From: Candidatus Edwardsiibacteriota bacterium
GTDB lineage: Bacteria; Edwardsbacteria; AC1; EtOH8
Reading direction: 5' to 3'
NCBI GenBank assembly: GCA_020053305.1
Contig: JAGVNJ010000044.1
Coordinates: 1-56,453 of the forward strand
Length of the DNA stretch: 56,453 bases
Below are positions 24,668 to 33,404 of this stretch, one piece after another. A model generated the notes under the pieces. That model did not search any database. It was given only the letters and a program-made list of their open reading frames with translations, and was not told where the DNA came from. The first letter of the stretch is position 1. Each line of letters starts with the position of its first letter. A program made the translations under genes and the position numbers.

Positions 24668-27097
24668 CTATTTGATCCTCTCTATCCCGCTGACCCTCTT
24701 CCCGCTGCAGTGCGGGCACTCGTCCATCAGGCCCCGGTAGACCTTGCTGCAGACGTTGCAGGTGGTGAACTCAGGAGAGAAGGCGATCTGGGCGTTGCGG
24801 GTGTGGCGGAAGGTCTTGGTGACGAAGTTGGCGATGGACTCCGGGGAGGGGTGCGAATCGGCGATCCAGATATGGGTCAAGGCCCCGGCCTCGATCATGT
24901 CGTGGAACTTGCCCTCCTGCTTGACCCGGTCGATGGGGTTGATGGGATGGGCCACGTTCAGGTAGGTGGAGTTGGTGTAGTAGACCGAATTGTCCTTGAG
25001 GTTGCCCTTGACCACCTTCTCGGCCTCCTTGGGAAAGTGCTCCAGGTCCAGCTTGGCGAAGCGGAAGGCGGTGCTCTCGGCCGGGGTCTGCTCCAGCACA
25101 AACTTCATGTTGTATTCCTTGGCCAGCTCCTTGGTCTTGAGGTGCAGGTAGGCTATGATCTTCAGGCCGAACTTGAAGGCCTCGGTGGACTCATGCATCT
25201 CCTGGCCGGTGTGGACCTGGACCATCTCGTTGAGGCCCAGCATCCCTATCAGGAACGACACCCGGGGCAGGCGCAGGTAGCTCTCGCCGTCCTTCTCCAT
25301 GGCCAGCAGAGCCAGCGGACCCTGGTCCTTCAGGGCCATCAGCTTCTCGATGAACTTGCGCTTCTGGATATGGCCCTTAGCGGAGAGGTGCAGGAAGTCA
25401 TCCATCTTTTTGAACAGGGCGTTGGTGTCGCCCTTGGCCAGATAGGCGATGCGCGGCAGGTTCAAAGTGATGTTCTGCAGGGCGGAATATCTCATCTTCC
25501 ATGGGAAGTGGGCGTCTTGAAGATCGGATTCCTCCAGCTTGAAGGCCAGCCGGCAGCATTCGGAGATCTTGGCGGTCTCGCCCCGGTCGAACACGAAATA
25601 GGTGTTGCCCTTCTCGGCCGCCACCTGGGAGATATGGTTCAAAAAGTCCTGGTGGCCGGGGGTCAGGTAGAATTTCTCGGTGATGTGCACCTGGGGCTTG
25701 GGAAAGAAGAACGGGCGACCGGTGCCGTCCCCGCCCTTATAGATGTCGAACAGGGCCCAGGCGAAGCGCTGGGATTCCTTTAAATAATCGCCGTATTTCT
25801 TGCCGGTGTATTCGCCGCCCGGGCCGATAGCCGGGACGTTCTCGAAGTGCTTGGGGGTCTCCCAGTAGATGTTCAGGTCGGAGAAGATGGCCTGGCCGCC
25901 CCGGGCCACCGACTGCTGGCTGTATTCGAAGATCATCATCTGGGCCAGCTGCTGCAGGTCGCGTTCGGACATGCCCACCAGGTACGGGGCGAAGAAGACA
26001 TTGACGGCATCCCAGCCGATGGCCCCGGCGAAGTGCCCCTGCAGGGCGGCCGAGAATTTCACCATGTGGGCCAGCAGGGTGTCGGCGTGCCTGGCCGGCT
26101 TGGCGATGGACAGGGCATTGGGCAGGGACAGCCCATACTTTTTGACATATTCCAGGCTCTGCCCGGAGCAATAGGGCCGGTTGATGAAGCCCAGGTCATG
26201 CAGGTGGATATCGCCCCGGGAATGGGCGTCGGCCACCTCCTGGGAGAAGACCTTGGCCAGGGCATACTGCTTGTTGATGGTCTCGGCCAGCGACATGTTG
26301 GTGGCCTCGGGGTTGTGGGGGATGTTGGCGTTCTCCCGGTTGCGGTCGGTCAGGATCTTCTCCACATCGAACAGGGGCAGACCCAGCCGGGAATGCTTCT
26401 TGCGGGCCTCCTCCAGGCCATGCTCCACCAGTTTGGCATCCACCAGTTCGCGGACCAGGGACGAGGTCAGGCGCTTGACCTTGGCGTTGATGATCTGGTC
26501 CTCCACCTCCCGGGCCACCTTGTGTGCGATATCCTCGGCCACCCCGGCCTCCTTTTTAAGGGCGACTATGATCCGCTCCCGGTCCCACTGGACGATGTTG
26601 TCATCCGACACCCGGACGAACAGCGCCAGGTCGGTGGCATCCTGCTCCTTTCCGGCCTCTGCCGAATCGGGCTTAGAAACGATCTTCTGCTGGCGGATCT
26701 TGGACCGCTGGTCGCGGTAAAGAATATAGGCCTTGGCGGTCTTGGCATGGCCCCGTTCTATCAGGATTTTTTCCACAGCATCCTGGACCTGTTCCACATT
26801 GGGCAGATGGTCGCCCTTGGAGGAATACAAAAAAAGCACCACCTCGTCGGCCAGGTTCTCGGAAACGCTGCTGTCCGAGCCGCCCACCGCCTGGGCCGCC
26901 TGAAAGATGGCCTCGGTGATCTTGCGTTTGTCGAAATTGACGATATTGCCGTTGCGCTTCTGCACCAGATGGAACATCTTGCTGGCCAGAGAGCTGTGCA
27001 GGTCCTTGATCTTCTCTCCGGCGAATAAAAAGCGGGGAGGCTCCTGGGGGTCGGGGGTGGACGGGCTGGCTAGTAGCTCACGGTTTTTATCTGGCAT
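24668..27097 (-). CDS. nrdD: Class III RNR large subunit NrdD lacking glycyl tail
   Basis: Anaerobic ribonucleoside-triphosphate reductase. Two N-terminal ATP-cone domains (about 41-135 and 160-245) precede the ten-stranded barrel, with 'HLHDLGFINRPYC' (C310), a conserved ECCRL (C514/C515, candidate thiyl-radical Cys), NITLNLPRI and the zinc-binding CNVC...CPHC (C780, C783, C794, C797). It then ends at SGIERIK, residue 809. Normal NrdDs continue for about 40-60 residues with the RVxGY glycyl-radical loop, absent here. GAGGGAG precedes the ATG by 2 bases, and the start is 8 bases from the nrdR stop. It must borrow its radical, most likely from the protein at 22093-22380. Confidence 0.92.
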   Translation of the reverse strand: MPDKNRELLASPSTPDPQEPPRFLFAGEKIKDLHSSLASKMFHLVQKRNGNIVNFDKRKITEAIFQAAQAVGGSDSSVSENLADEVVLFLYSSKGDHLPNVEQVQDAVEKILIERGHAKTAKAYILYRDQRSKIRQQKIVSKPDSAEAGKEQDATDLALFVRVSDDNIVQWDRERIIVALKKEAGVAEDIAHKVAREVEDQIINAKVKRLTSSLVRELVDAKLVEHGLEEARKKHSRLGLPLFDVEKILTDRNRENANIPHNPEATNMSLAETINKQYALAKVFSQEVADAHSRGDIHLHDLGFINRPYCSGQSLEYVKKYGLSLPNALSIAKPARHADTLLAHMVKFSAALQGHFAGAIGWDAVNVFFAPYLVGMSERDLQQLAQMMIFEYSQQSVARGGQAIFSDLNIYWETPKHFENVPAIGPGGEYTGKKYGDYLKESQRFAWALFDIYKGGDGTGRPFFFPKPQVHITEKFYLTPGHQDFLNHISQVAAEKGNTYFVFDRGETAKISECCRLAFKLEESDLQDAHFPWKMRYSALQNITLNLPRIAYLAKGDTNALFKKMDDFLHLSAKGHIQKRKFIEKLMALKDQGPLALLAMEKDGESYLRLPRVSFLIGMLGLNEMVQVHTGQEMHESTEAFKFGLKIIAYLHLKTKELAKEYNMKFVLEQTPAESTAFRFAKLDLEHFPKEAEKVVKGNLKDNSVYYTNSTYLNVAHPINPIDRVKQEGKFHDMIEAGALTHIWIADSHPSPESIANFVTKTFRHTRNAQIAFSPEFTTCNVCSKVYRGLMDECPHCSGKRVSGIERIK

Positions 27098-27104
27098 TGC
27101 TCCC

Positions 27105-27578
27105 TCACTTTTTTATATTTTTCTGCTGGTTTTTTTCGGCGAATGACTTGGCCGCATCGGCGAACTCGGACACCTCGCGGAAGGAACGATAGACCGAGGC
27201 GAATCTAACGTAGGCCACCCCGTCCAGTTCCTGGAGATGCTTCATCACATGTTCCCCGATGACATCGGCCGGCACCTCGTTGTGGCCCCCCGCCTGGAGC
27301 TCGTTCTCTATGGTCTCAACCATCTTCTCCAGGGCGTCGATGCTGATGGGCCTCTTCTCCACCGCCCGGCGGATGCCGGAAATAAGCTTTTGGTGGTCAA
27401 AAGCCTCGCGCCGGCCGTCTTTTTTGACGACCATCAGGGCTGATTCTATGTACTCGTAGGTGGTGTAACGGCGATGGCATTGAAGGCATTCCCGGCGGCG
27501 GCGAATGGCCTGGCCATCCTTACATAAGCGGGAGTCGATCACCTTGTCCTTGGGGAAAGTACAGGCTGGACATTTCAT
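27105..27578 (-). CDS. nrdR: Transcriptional repressor NrdR
   Basis: Zinc-ribbon plus ATP-cone repressor of ribonucleotide reductase genes. The zinc ribbon is CPAC...CLQC (about C3, C6, C31, C34), followed by an ATP-cone (about 49-139: 'VKKDGRREAFDHQKLISGIRRA', 'GVAYVRFASVYR'). The 157-aa length is standard. First gene of the nrd operon; with dATP bound it should repress its own promoter and hence nrdD. AAAGGGG lies about 8 bases upstream of the ATG. Confidence 0.96.
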   Translation of the reverse strand: MKCPACTFPKDKVIDSRLCKDGQAIRRRRECLQCHRRYTTYEYIESALMVVKKDGRREAFDHQKLISGIRRAVEKRPISIDALEKMVETIENELQAGGHNEVPADVIGEHVMKHLQELDGVAYVRFASVYRSFREVSEFADAAKSFAEKNQQKNIKK

Positions 27579-27584
27579 GGTGTA

Positions 27585-27639
27585 CCCCTTTATTTTGTGG
27601 CAAGGGGGTAATTATGCACCATATATGGCCTGATGTCAA
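27585..27639 (-). promoter_or_regulatory. nrdR-nrdD promoter with NrdR-box-like operators
   Basis: Minus strand TTGACA (27639-27634), 17-bp spacer, CATAAT (27616-27611). The perfect palindrome CCATATATGG (27619-27628) lies inside the spacer, within GCACCATATATGGCCT (27616-27631), which resembles the NrdR box (ACACwATATATwGTGT). A weaker match, 27585-27600, is centred 31 bp away, the usual spacing of paired NrdR boxes. Binding there would block RNA polymerase. Confidence 0.65.
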
Positions 27640-27742
27640 GCCTAAAATCAGCCCTGGAGGGAATCTTTTATGACTTTTTTAGTTCTTTTTGGTATCCATT
27701 TTGCATAAGTAAAACCATAACTTATTGCATGACAACAAAATA

Positions 27743-27769
27743 AAAACGACAGCGGAAAGCTGCCGTTTT
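27743..27769 (-). terminator. Terminator of GT4 gene
   Basis: Minus strand AAAACGGCAGC / GCTGTCGTTTT stem (one G-T pair) around a 5-base loop, followed by TATTTTGTT. Located 22 bases after the GT4 stop. Confidence 0.75.
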
Positions 27770-27790
27770 GGGATAGATTTGTCCGTATTC

Positions 27791-28981
27791 TTAATAAACA
27801 TCTTTTCTAAGATTTTTATAGACCTCCACCCATTTCTCTAATATATTTTCCCAACTGAAGTTACGTTTTAAATGCTGATAAGCCCCCGCAGTGATTTTCT
27901 CCCGTAGCGCCTCATCGGTCAATATCCTGGTAATTGCCCTGGCCAGAGCCTGAGGATCCTTCTCCGACGCCAACAAGCCTGTTTCTTCATCTATTATAAT
28001 ATCGGTGATGCCGCCCAGCTCGCTGCCGATGACCGGCACCTTGTAATTCATGGCCTCCAGGATGACCACCCCCAGCCCCTCGGTATCGCCCTTGGAATCT
28101 ATGATGGCCGGCAGGACGAACACCGAAGCATTGCGGTAGGCGCTCTCCAGCTCGGCCTCGCTGACCCAGCCGGGCAGGCTGATCTTGCGCCCCAGGTTCT
28201 GGGACAGGGCCCTCTCTTTTAAACGCTCTCTTTCCGGGCCGTCGCCAATGATGGCCAGATGAACATCCAATTCCTGGGGCAGATATTTGAGGGCGTCGAT
28301 CAGATAGATGATGCCCTTGCGTTCCACCAGCCGGCTGACCGACAGGATGATGCAGGGATTGGCCTGCGGCTTTGAGAATTCTTTATTCTCCGGCAGGCTG
28401 ATGGTATAGGGGATCACCTCCACCGGAACATCTACCAATTCTCTGACCTCATTTGCGGTATAGTTGGAGATGGCCACCACCCGTTGGGACATCCGGGCCG
28501 ACCAGCTTAAAAAGCCCTTCAGAAACGGCAGGGAACGCTTCACCCAGCGCAGTTCCACTCCATAGAAAGTGGTGACCACCGGCAGTCCGAAAAAGGCCTT
28601 GGCTATCCAGCCGAAGACGGCATGCGGCAGCGGCCAGTGGACATGGACCGCATCGTATTGGTTCTTTCTCAACAATTTTATGATCCCGATAATTCCGCCA
28701 ATGATGTAGAAAGCCGGCATGATCTTGTACAGCAGGGATCTTTTCATGCGGTCCGGAGTGGTCTCCTCGTGGGTCAGGTTCTCCCAGCGCTGAAAGAAAT
28801 AGCGGAAGCGGTGCACCGGCAGGCCGTGTACTATCTGGTCACCCAGGCCCTGATAGGACGAAGTGAATATCTCTGCCTCCAGGCCGTGCGCCGGATAATG
28901 CCGCAGCATCTCGATCAGCCAGGGCGTGATGATGTCCTTTTCGTCCCTGGGAAAGGCGGTGACAATGTGAAGAATTTTCAT
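27791..28981 (-). CDS. Glycosyltransferase family 4
   Basis: GT-B fold, GT4-type retaining glycosyltransferase. The N-terminal half has 'VTAFPR..KDIITPWLIEML' and 'VHVHWPLPHAVFG'; the C-terminal half has the donor-binding 'SVSRLVERKGIIYLIDAL', 'IIGDGPERERL' and 'VFVLPAI.....EGLGVVILEAMNYKVPVIGSELGGI'. The 396-aa length is standard and there is no signal peptide. It probably builds an exopolysaccharide, lipid-linked sugar or glycoprotein glycan. It is monocistronic, with its own -10 box and terminator. Confidence 0.9.
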   Translation of the reverse strand: MKILHIVTAFPRDEKDIITPWLIEMLRHYPAHGLEAEIFTSSYQGLGDQIVHGLPVHRFRYFFQRWENLTHEETTPDRMKRSLLYKIMPAFYIIGGIIGIIKLLRKNQYDAVHVHWPLPHAVFGWIAKAFFGLPVVTTFYGVELRWVKRSLPFLKGFLSWSARMSQRVVAISNYTANEVRELVDVPVEVIPYTISLPENKEFSKPQANPCIILSVSRLVERKGIIYLIDALKYLPQELDVHLAIIGDGPERERLKERALSQNLGRKISLPGWVSEAELESAYRNASVFVLPAIIDSKGDTEGLGVVILEAMNYKVPVIGSELGGITDIIIDEETGLLASEKDPQALARAITRILTDEALREKITAGAYQHLKRNFSWENILEKWVEVYKNLRKDVY

Positions 28982-28987
28982 AAGAGA

Positions 28988-28993
28988 ATTATA
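28988..28993 (-). promoter_or_regulatory. -10 box of GT4 gene, leaderless start predicted
   Basis: TATAAT on the minus strand ends 6 bases before ATG 28981, so transcription should begin at the start codon. A good -35 is not obvious 17 bases upstream (TTTATT), and there is no Shine-Dalgarno. Confidence 0.5.
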
Positions 28994-29050
28994 GCACAGA
29001 AATTAATTTTAATAAAGCGAAAGTTGAAATTTCCGGATCTAACCTGGGGA

Positions 29051-29087
29051 AATAAAGAAGGGCCGCTATCAGCGGCCCTTCTTTATT
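29051..29087. terminator. 17-bp perfect terminator hairpin
   Basis: AATAAAGAAGGGCCGCT (29051-29067) / AGCGGCCCTTCTTTATT (29071-29087) with ATC loop and T-rich descending arm. It ends the C11 peptidase transcript on the minus strand. Confidence 0.85.
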
Positions 29088-29104
29088 GGTCTAAAGGATC
29101 TACT

Positions 29105-31888
29105 TTATTTGACCAGCACCATCTTTCTGGCGTGGCTGAACTCGCCGGAGGCCAGCTTGTAGATATACACTCCTTGGGCCACCTTCCTTCCGGCATCGTC
29201 CTTGGCATCCCACATGACCTGATGGTAGCCGGAATTATGCTGTCCCGAGACCAAGGTTCTGACCAGCTGTCCGTTGAGATTGTATATCTTCAGGGAAACA
29301 TCGCCCGGCTTCTCCAATTGGTAGGCGATCAGGGTCTTGTACCTGACCGGATTGGGGGCGTTCTGGAACAGCAGGTTGGATAGCGGCATCCCCTGCGGAT
29401 TGAGCCTGGTCTCCAATTCATCATCGTTGATCGGGCTGCTCCAGGCTGCCGGCGGGGTGAACAGCGCCGCCGTATTGGCCGCGGCGGTGGCCGCCACGCC
29501 CAGCGTGCCGGCCTGGTTCTCCACCCCCGAGGCATAGGTCTCGGTGGTGATGCTGCCCCACTGGATCTTGATCTTGCCGTCGGGGGTCAGGATCACCTGG
29601 AAGGTTTGCAGGCTGGTATTGGAATAGTTCTTGACGGCGTTGAATGACACCACGAACTTGGTGGCCGAGGAGTAGTAGGTGATGGTTCCGCCGCCCGATA
29701 CGTTAAGGTCCCTCCACAATCCGGCTATCAAAGCATTGGGAACCGCGGTGTTGGGGATGGCGGCCGGGGTGTAGGCGGTGGAGCTGGTGCCGAAATTGAG
29801 GAACCCGTTGGAGCAGATGTTGACGGCAGTATAGCTGGTTCCGTAGAAATTGAAAGCGAAGCCGATATTGACGGCTACCGCCTGGTCGTCACCGGTCAGG
29901 CCGCTGGCCGTGGTGGCCGAGGCATCCCAGCTGTAGGTGGCGGTGCTCTTGGTGTAATTTGCGGTGGTGCCGCCGCTGGAGCCGCCCTTGATATACTCGT
30001 CCCACTGGGTATTAGCCGCCACCGGCAGGCTGTTGTACTTGACGTCGTAATTGGAGCCGTCGATCTTGCAGTGGTATACCGCGATGCCCCTGGCGTTGGC
30101 GTAGGTGGTGGAGTTCTTATACAATTTGACCGAGTTGGTCACCGCACTGATGATATTGTCGCAAGCGGTGGTCAGGGTGGGCCGGGTGGTTATCTGGGCC
30201 TTGACCTTGGCGGCGAAGTCCGACAGGTCGATGTGATACAGGAAATAGCTGGGGGAGAACTTCAGGGTGTTGTTGAGAGCGGTGCTGATGCTGGTTCCCA
30301 GGCCCGCCCCCCGGGCCGCCATCAGCTCGGTGGACAGGGTGTTGATCTTGGTGCCCAGGTCTGCCATCAGTGTCAGGTCCACCACCGACAACGTCGCTTG
30401 GCTCGGGGTGCCGTTGATGATGGCCTTACCCAGGTCTATGGCGCTCATGGTGGGCGTAGTGTTCAGGCTGTTGAGGAAGGTGGTGTAATACCAGCCGGCG
30501 GCTCCTTCTGTTTCCTCGGAGGCGTTGGCCACGTTGGCATAGCCCTTGGCGATGTCCAGCACCTCCCACATCCCCATCAGGCAGGCATCCCAGCCCACAT
30601 GATCCAAATTGCGGCCCAGGTAGGTCTTGATCTGGCTCAGGGCGTTGGCCATCTCGCCGTTGCTTATATCGATCACCGAGCCGTGCGAGTTGTCGTTGGA
30701 GAATCCCTTGAATATCGGGGAGCCGTCATCGGTTTTGTACCAGCCGTCGCCGTGGTCCCACATCACCAGCGAATATTTGTTGGCCGGGTAGTTCTGGAGG
30801 GCCCATTTGGCGAAGTCGGCCAGGGTCTGGGGGTTGCCCATGTCCACCTCGCCGATGTCCGAGATCTGGTTGGCCGCGATCGGAGTCATGCCGGCGGCTA
30901 TCTTGAACCGTTTACAGCTGGTCCAGTTGTCATAGCCGGTGGCGTAGCTCGAAGCCCGGTCCATCTGGACTATGACGTTGACCTTGCCCGAGCTGTAGGA
31001 GGCGTTCGACATTTCGATGAAGTCGTCGAGCCCATATTGCTCCAGATCGTTGTCGGCGTTCAGGTAGACCATGATGGTCCACTCGGCGGTGGAGGAAATG
31101 CTGTTGGAAACACTAACCGTGTTGGTGGCGGAGGTGCCGACATTGTTGGCCGCGTCGTAGGCCTTGGCATAGACGGTATGGTTGCCGTTGGAATAGTCGG
31201 TGGTGACCCAAGAGTAGGAATAGGGCGAAGAAGTATCGGTGCCCTTGAGGACGCCGTCAATATAGAAATCTACCTTGCTGACGCCGACGTTGTCCGAGGC
31301 CGTGGCGGTAACCGTGGTGGTGCCGGAGACGGTGGCCCCGTTGGCCGGGGCGGTGAGGGACACCGCGGGAGCCTGGGTGTCGGTGGTGGAGGCGGTGCCG
31401 CTCAGCACCACATCGTCAATATATACTCCGGTGTTGGTAACGCTGGCATCGGAATTAAAATAGAACCGGACCTGGGTGGCGGTGCTGGGGATGCTGACCG
31501 ACTGCTGGGCCCAGGCCTGGTAACTGCCGGCCCTCTGCCAGGCGGTGGTCCAGGTGGTGCCGACCAGATACTGCACCCGAAGATAGTCGTATCCGCTCTC
31601 GCTGTACTGCCAGATGTAGAATTTCAGGGTAACGCCGGTATATCCCGACAAACTGACCGTTTTGGTCATGTAATTGTTCTGGTTGTTGGCATATGGACTG
31701 ACATCATCGCACCTGGCGCTGTAGGATGAACTGTAATATTTGGTGGAGGTCGTGGTCCAGCCACCAGTGGTGGGCGACAGGGTCCAACCGGTTAAAGAGG
31801 TCATATTGTCCGAGAAGATGGTGGTCTGGGCTGATGCCATCCCCGTTAAAATGAAGAGGGCGGATACCAGTAAACCTAACTTTTTCAT
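29105..31888 (-). CDS. Secreted clostripain-like (C11) cysteine peptidase
   Basis: Modular secreted protease: signal peptide (1-20), jelly-roll domain (about 22-165), Ig-like domain (about 172-262), clostripain-family C11 catalytic domain (about 268-640) with the His-Cys dyad in MWDHGDGW (H379) and WDACLMG (C436), a second beta domain (about 650-825), and a FlgD/T9SS-type sorting tail (about 845-927, 'FQNAPNPVRYKT... GVYIYKL'). Clostripain cleaves after Arg and family members often need self-processing. It is 22 bases downstream of the C14-like lipoprotein gene on the same strand, suggesting one operon with two clan CD proteases. AAAGG is upstream of the ATG. Confidence 0.9.
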   Translation of the reverse strand: MKKLGLLVSALFILTGMASAQTTIFSDNMTSLTGWTLSPTTGGWTTTSTKYYSSSYSARCDDVSPYANNQNNYMTKTVSLSGYTGVTLKFYIWQYSESGYDYLRVQYLVGTTWTTAWQRAGSYQAWAQQSVSIPSTATQVRFYFNSDASVTNTGVYIDDVVLSGTASTTDTQAPAVSLTAPANGATVSGTTTVTATASDNVGVSKVDFYIDGVLKGTDTSSPYSYSWVTTDYSNGNHTVYAKAYDAANNVGTSATNTVSVSNSISSTAEWTIMVYLNADNDLEQYGLDDFIEMSNASYSSGKVNVIVQMDRASSYATGYDNWTSCKRFKIAAGMTPIAANQISDIGEVDMGNPQTLADFAKWALQNYPANKYSLVMWDHGDGWYKTDDGSPIFKGFSNDNSHGSVIDISNGEMANALSQIKTYLGRNLDHVGWDACLMGMWEVLDIAKGYANVANASEETEGAAGWYYTTFLNSLNTTPTMSAIDLGKAIINGTPSQATLSVVDLTLMADLGTKINTLSTELMAARGAGLGTSISTALNNTLKFSPSYFLYHIDLSDFAAKVKAQITTRPTLTTACDNIISAVTNSVKLYKNSTTYANARGIAVYHCKIDGSNYDVKYNSLPVAANTQWDEYIKGGSSGGTTANYTKSTATYSWDASATTASGLTGDDQAVAVNIGFAFNFYGTSYTAVNICSNGFLNFGTSSTAYTPAAIPNTAVPNALIAGLWRDLNVSGGGTITYYSSATKFVVSFNAVKNYSNTSLQTFQVILTPDGKIKIQWGSITTETYASGVENQAGTLGVAATAAANTAALFTPPAAWSSPINDDELETRLNPQGMPLSNLLFQNAPNPVRYKTLIAYQLEKPGDVSLKIYNLNGQLVRTLVSGQHNSGYHQVMWDAKDDAGRKVAQGVYIYKLASGEFSHARKMVLVK

Positions 31889-31910
31889 GGGAATAGCCTT
31901 TCAAAATTAT

Positions 31911-32768
31911 TTATAGGTTAAGATCGCCGGTGTAGGAATCTATATAGGACGGAGCCACCCTCACTTTTACGGTAGTGGCCCAAATCTTCATCTGCTCGCA
32001 GGCGTATATGCAATCTGGTTCGTAGTAAATGTAGCCCAGCGCGTCGAAGCCCTTCATCTGGTAATATGTGAACACGCCGTTCTGCATGGTGGTGTTCCCA
32101 TCGTAAGAATAGGTTGTGGTGTTGGAAGCCACGGCTATTACTCGGCCGGCCTTTTTTAATGCCGTGCCGAAGGCCCCTATCTGGCAGGCATCAAAGGCGA
32201 AGGCCATCTTCAGGCTGGCAGCATTGGCAAAAATTGTGGCGAACCAGGAACTGCTAAGATAATAGAGGTCGCAGGAGATCATGTTGCCCTTAGATCCGTG
32301 GCCGGAGTAGCAGAAGGCGATCTCGCTTCCGGCTATGGAGCGGCTGGCCAAGGTATTCACCTGGCTTTCGATGTTGGCCCTAGTAGCCTGGCCGTCGGTA
32401 AGGATGGTGACCGTATATCCCTCCGTTTTAAGGCGGGCCGCCCAATCTCGGGCATCATCATCGCAGTATTTTAGGTCGTTGGCCGTTCCGGCATAGTCGG
32501 AAATTCCTATCACCAAGGCGTACTTGGCACCCTTCGGGGCGTTTTTGTCAAGTTCGGCCGGCTGGACATCCAGCCCGGTAAGCTTGTACTGGGCTATCAT
32601 CTCGGATGGTCTGGTGTCAACTGTTTCAAAATCGGGGCGGATGGTAAAGCTGGCTGCCGGATCTTGACCGTCACTTAGATCAGGAGCCAATGGGTTGTTC
32701 TTGCTACAACCCAAGGCCAGAAAAGCGATGACCAGCAACACTGCGCTTACTCTGAATAAACCCTTCAT
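31911..32768 (-). CDS. Caspase-like (C14) peptidase lipoprotein
   Basis: A 285-aa lipoprotein (lipobox ALGC, Cys 21) carrying one caspase/metacaspase p20-like domain (about 80-240). Visible pattern: 'KYALVIGISDYAGTANDLKYCDDDA' start, the catalytic His in YSGHGSKG (H157) and the catalytic Cys in FDACQIG (C195). The Cys-Ala-His geometry matches active family C14. GGAGGGG lies just before the ATG. It is encoded directly upstream of the C11 peptidase, on the same strand. A membrane-anchored caspase-fold protease could process the secreted C11 enzyme or other envelope proteins; that is inference. Confidence 0.88.
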   Translation of the reverse strand: MKGLFRVSAVLLVIAFLALGCSKNNPLAPDLSDGQDPAASFTIRPDFETVDTRPSEMIAQYKLTGLDVQPAELDKNAPKGAKYALVIGISDYAGTANDLKYCDDDARDWAARLKTEGYTVTILTDGQATRANIESQVNTLASRSIAGSEIAFCYSGHGSKGNMISCDLYYLSSSWFATIFANAASLKMAFAFDACQIGAFGTALKKAGRVIAVASNTTTYSYDGNTTMQNGVFTYYQMKGFDALGYIYYEPDCIYACEQMKIWATTVKVRVAPSYIDSYTGDLNL

Positions 32769-33361
32769 TTTTCCCCTCCTTTAGGTTTCTTTTGATTATA
32801 CGATCATGTTATTAATTATTAATATGCATGATTTATACCAAACAACCAAATAAACACATATCTCACGTTATTGCAGCACTTTATAATAAACAGATTTGAT
32901 TGATTGCGTCAATGTTCATCAATAATATGTATCGTTATGTTACAAAACAAATGATTATTTCTCTTGGATTTGATTTTATATGAGATATATTTCTCTAACT
33001 TATTGATATTTAATACTTACCAAATATATATTTTGTATCATTCATTTACAATCGTGCATGAACCAAGCCTCTGTGCCCCGAAGTAGCCTATGGCCAGTGA
33101 TGACAATCGCTTTCATTGAGGTCTTTTATTGTTTAAACTAGCGCTATCAGTCCTTTCTGATCGGCCACGATGTTCCATATACCCAGCGCAGATGCTGTTG
33201 GATCTCGGGGTCCCCGCCTACCTTGATACCAGCCGGTCATCGAGTAGACTGACATCTCGATACATCCTGCTGTTGACAGGACCCTCGAAGACCGGCCAGG
33301 GCCAGAAATTTCAATACTTACATTATTTGATTTTTGGGATATAAAAAAAACAAAATTTATG
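32769..33361. other. AT-rich divergent intergenic region
   Basis: About 600 bases between the caspase-like gene (-) and the kinase gene (+). The first 300 bases are strongly AT-rich and contain a TATAAT (32800-32795, minus) placed for the caspase-like gene, about 27 bases upstream of its ATG. The stretch 33060-33330 is GC-richer and looks like decayed sequence with no convincing reading frame. No structured RNA was recognised. Confidence 0.45.
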
Positions 33362-33390
33362 TTGAAATTTACTTTTTTTAGTGCTAATAT
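33362..33390 (+). promoter_or_regulatory. Promoter of kinase-regulator operon
   Basis: TTGAAA (33362-33367), 17-bp spacer, TAATAT (33385-33390). The ATG at 33405 is only 15 bases after the -10, so the leader would be about 7-9 bases, too short for a Shine-Dalgarno; none is present. Confidence 0.65.
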
Positions 33391-33404
33391 CATTTTGTTA
33401 CATT

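Noticed and set aside
30071-31729. 552-codon open frame opposite the C11 peptidase
   Set aside because: Shadow of the GC-rich real gene: Gly/Val-rich with no domain pattern, while the minus strand encodes clear motifs.
33061-33150. 27-codon plus-strand frame starting near 33059
   Set aside because: No ribosome site, no membrane or domain features, and it lies in decayed sequence.
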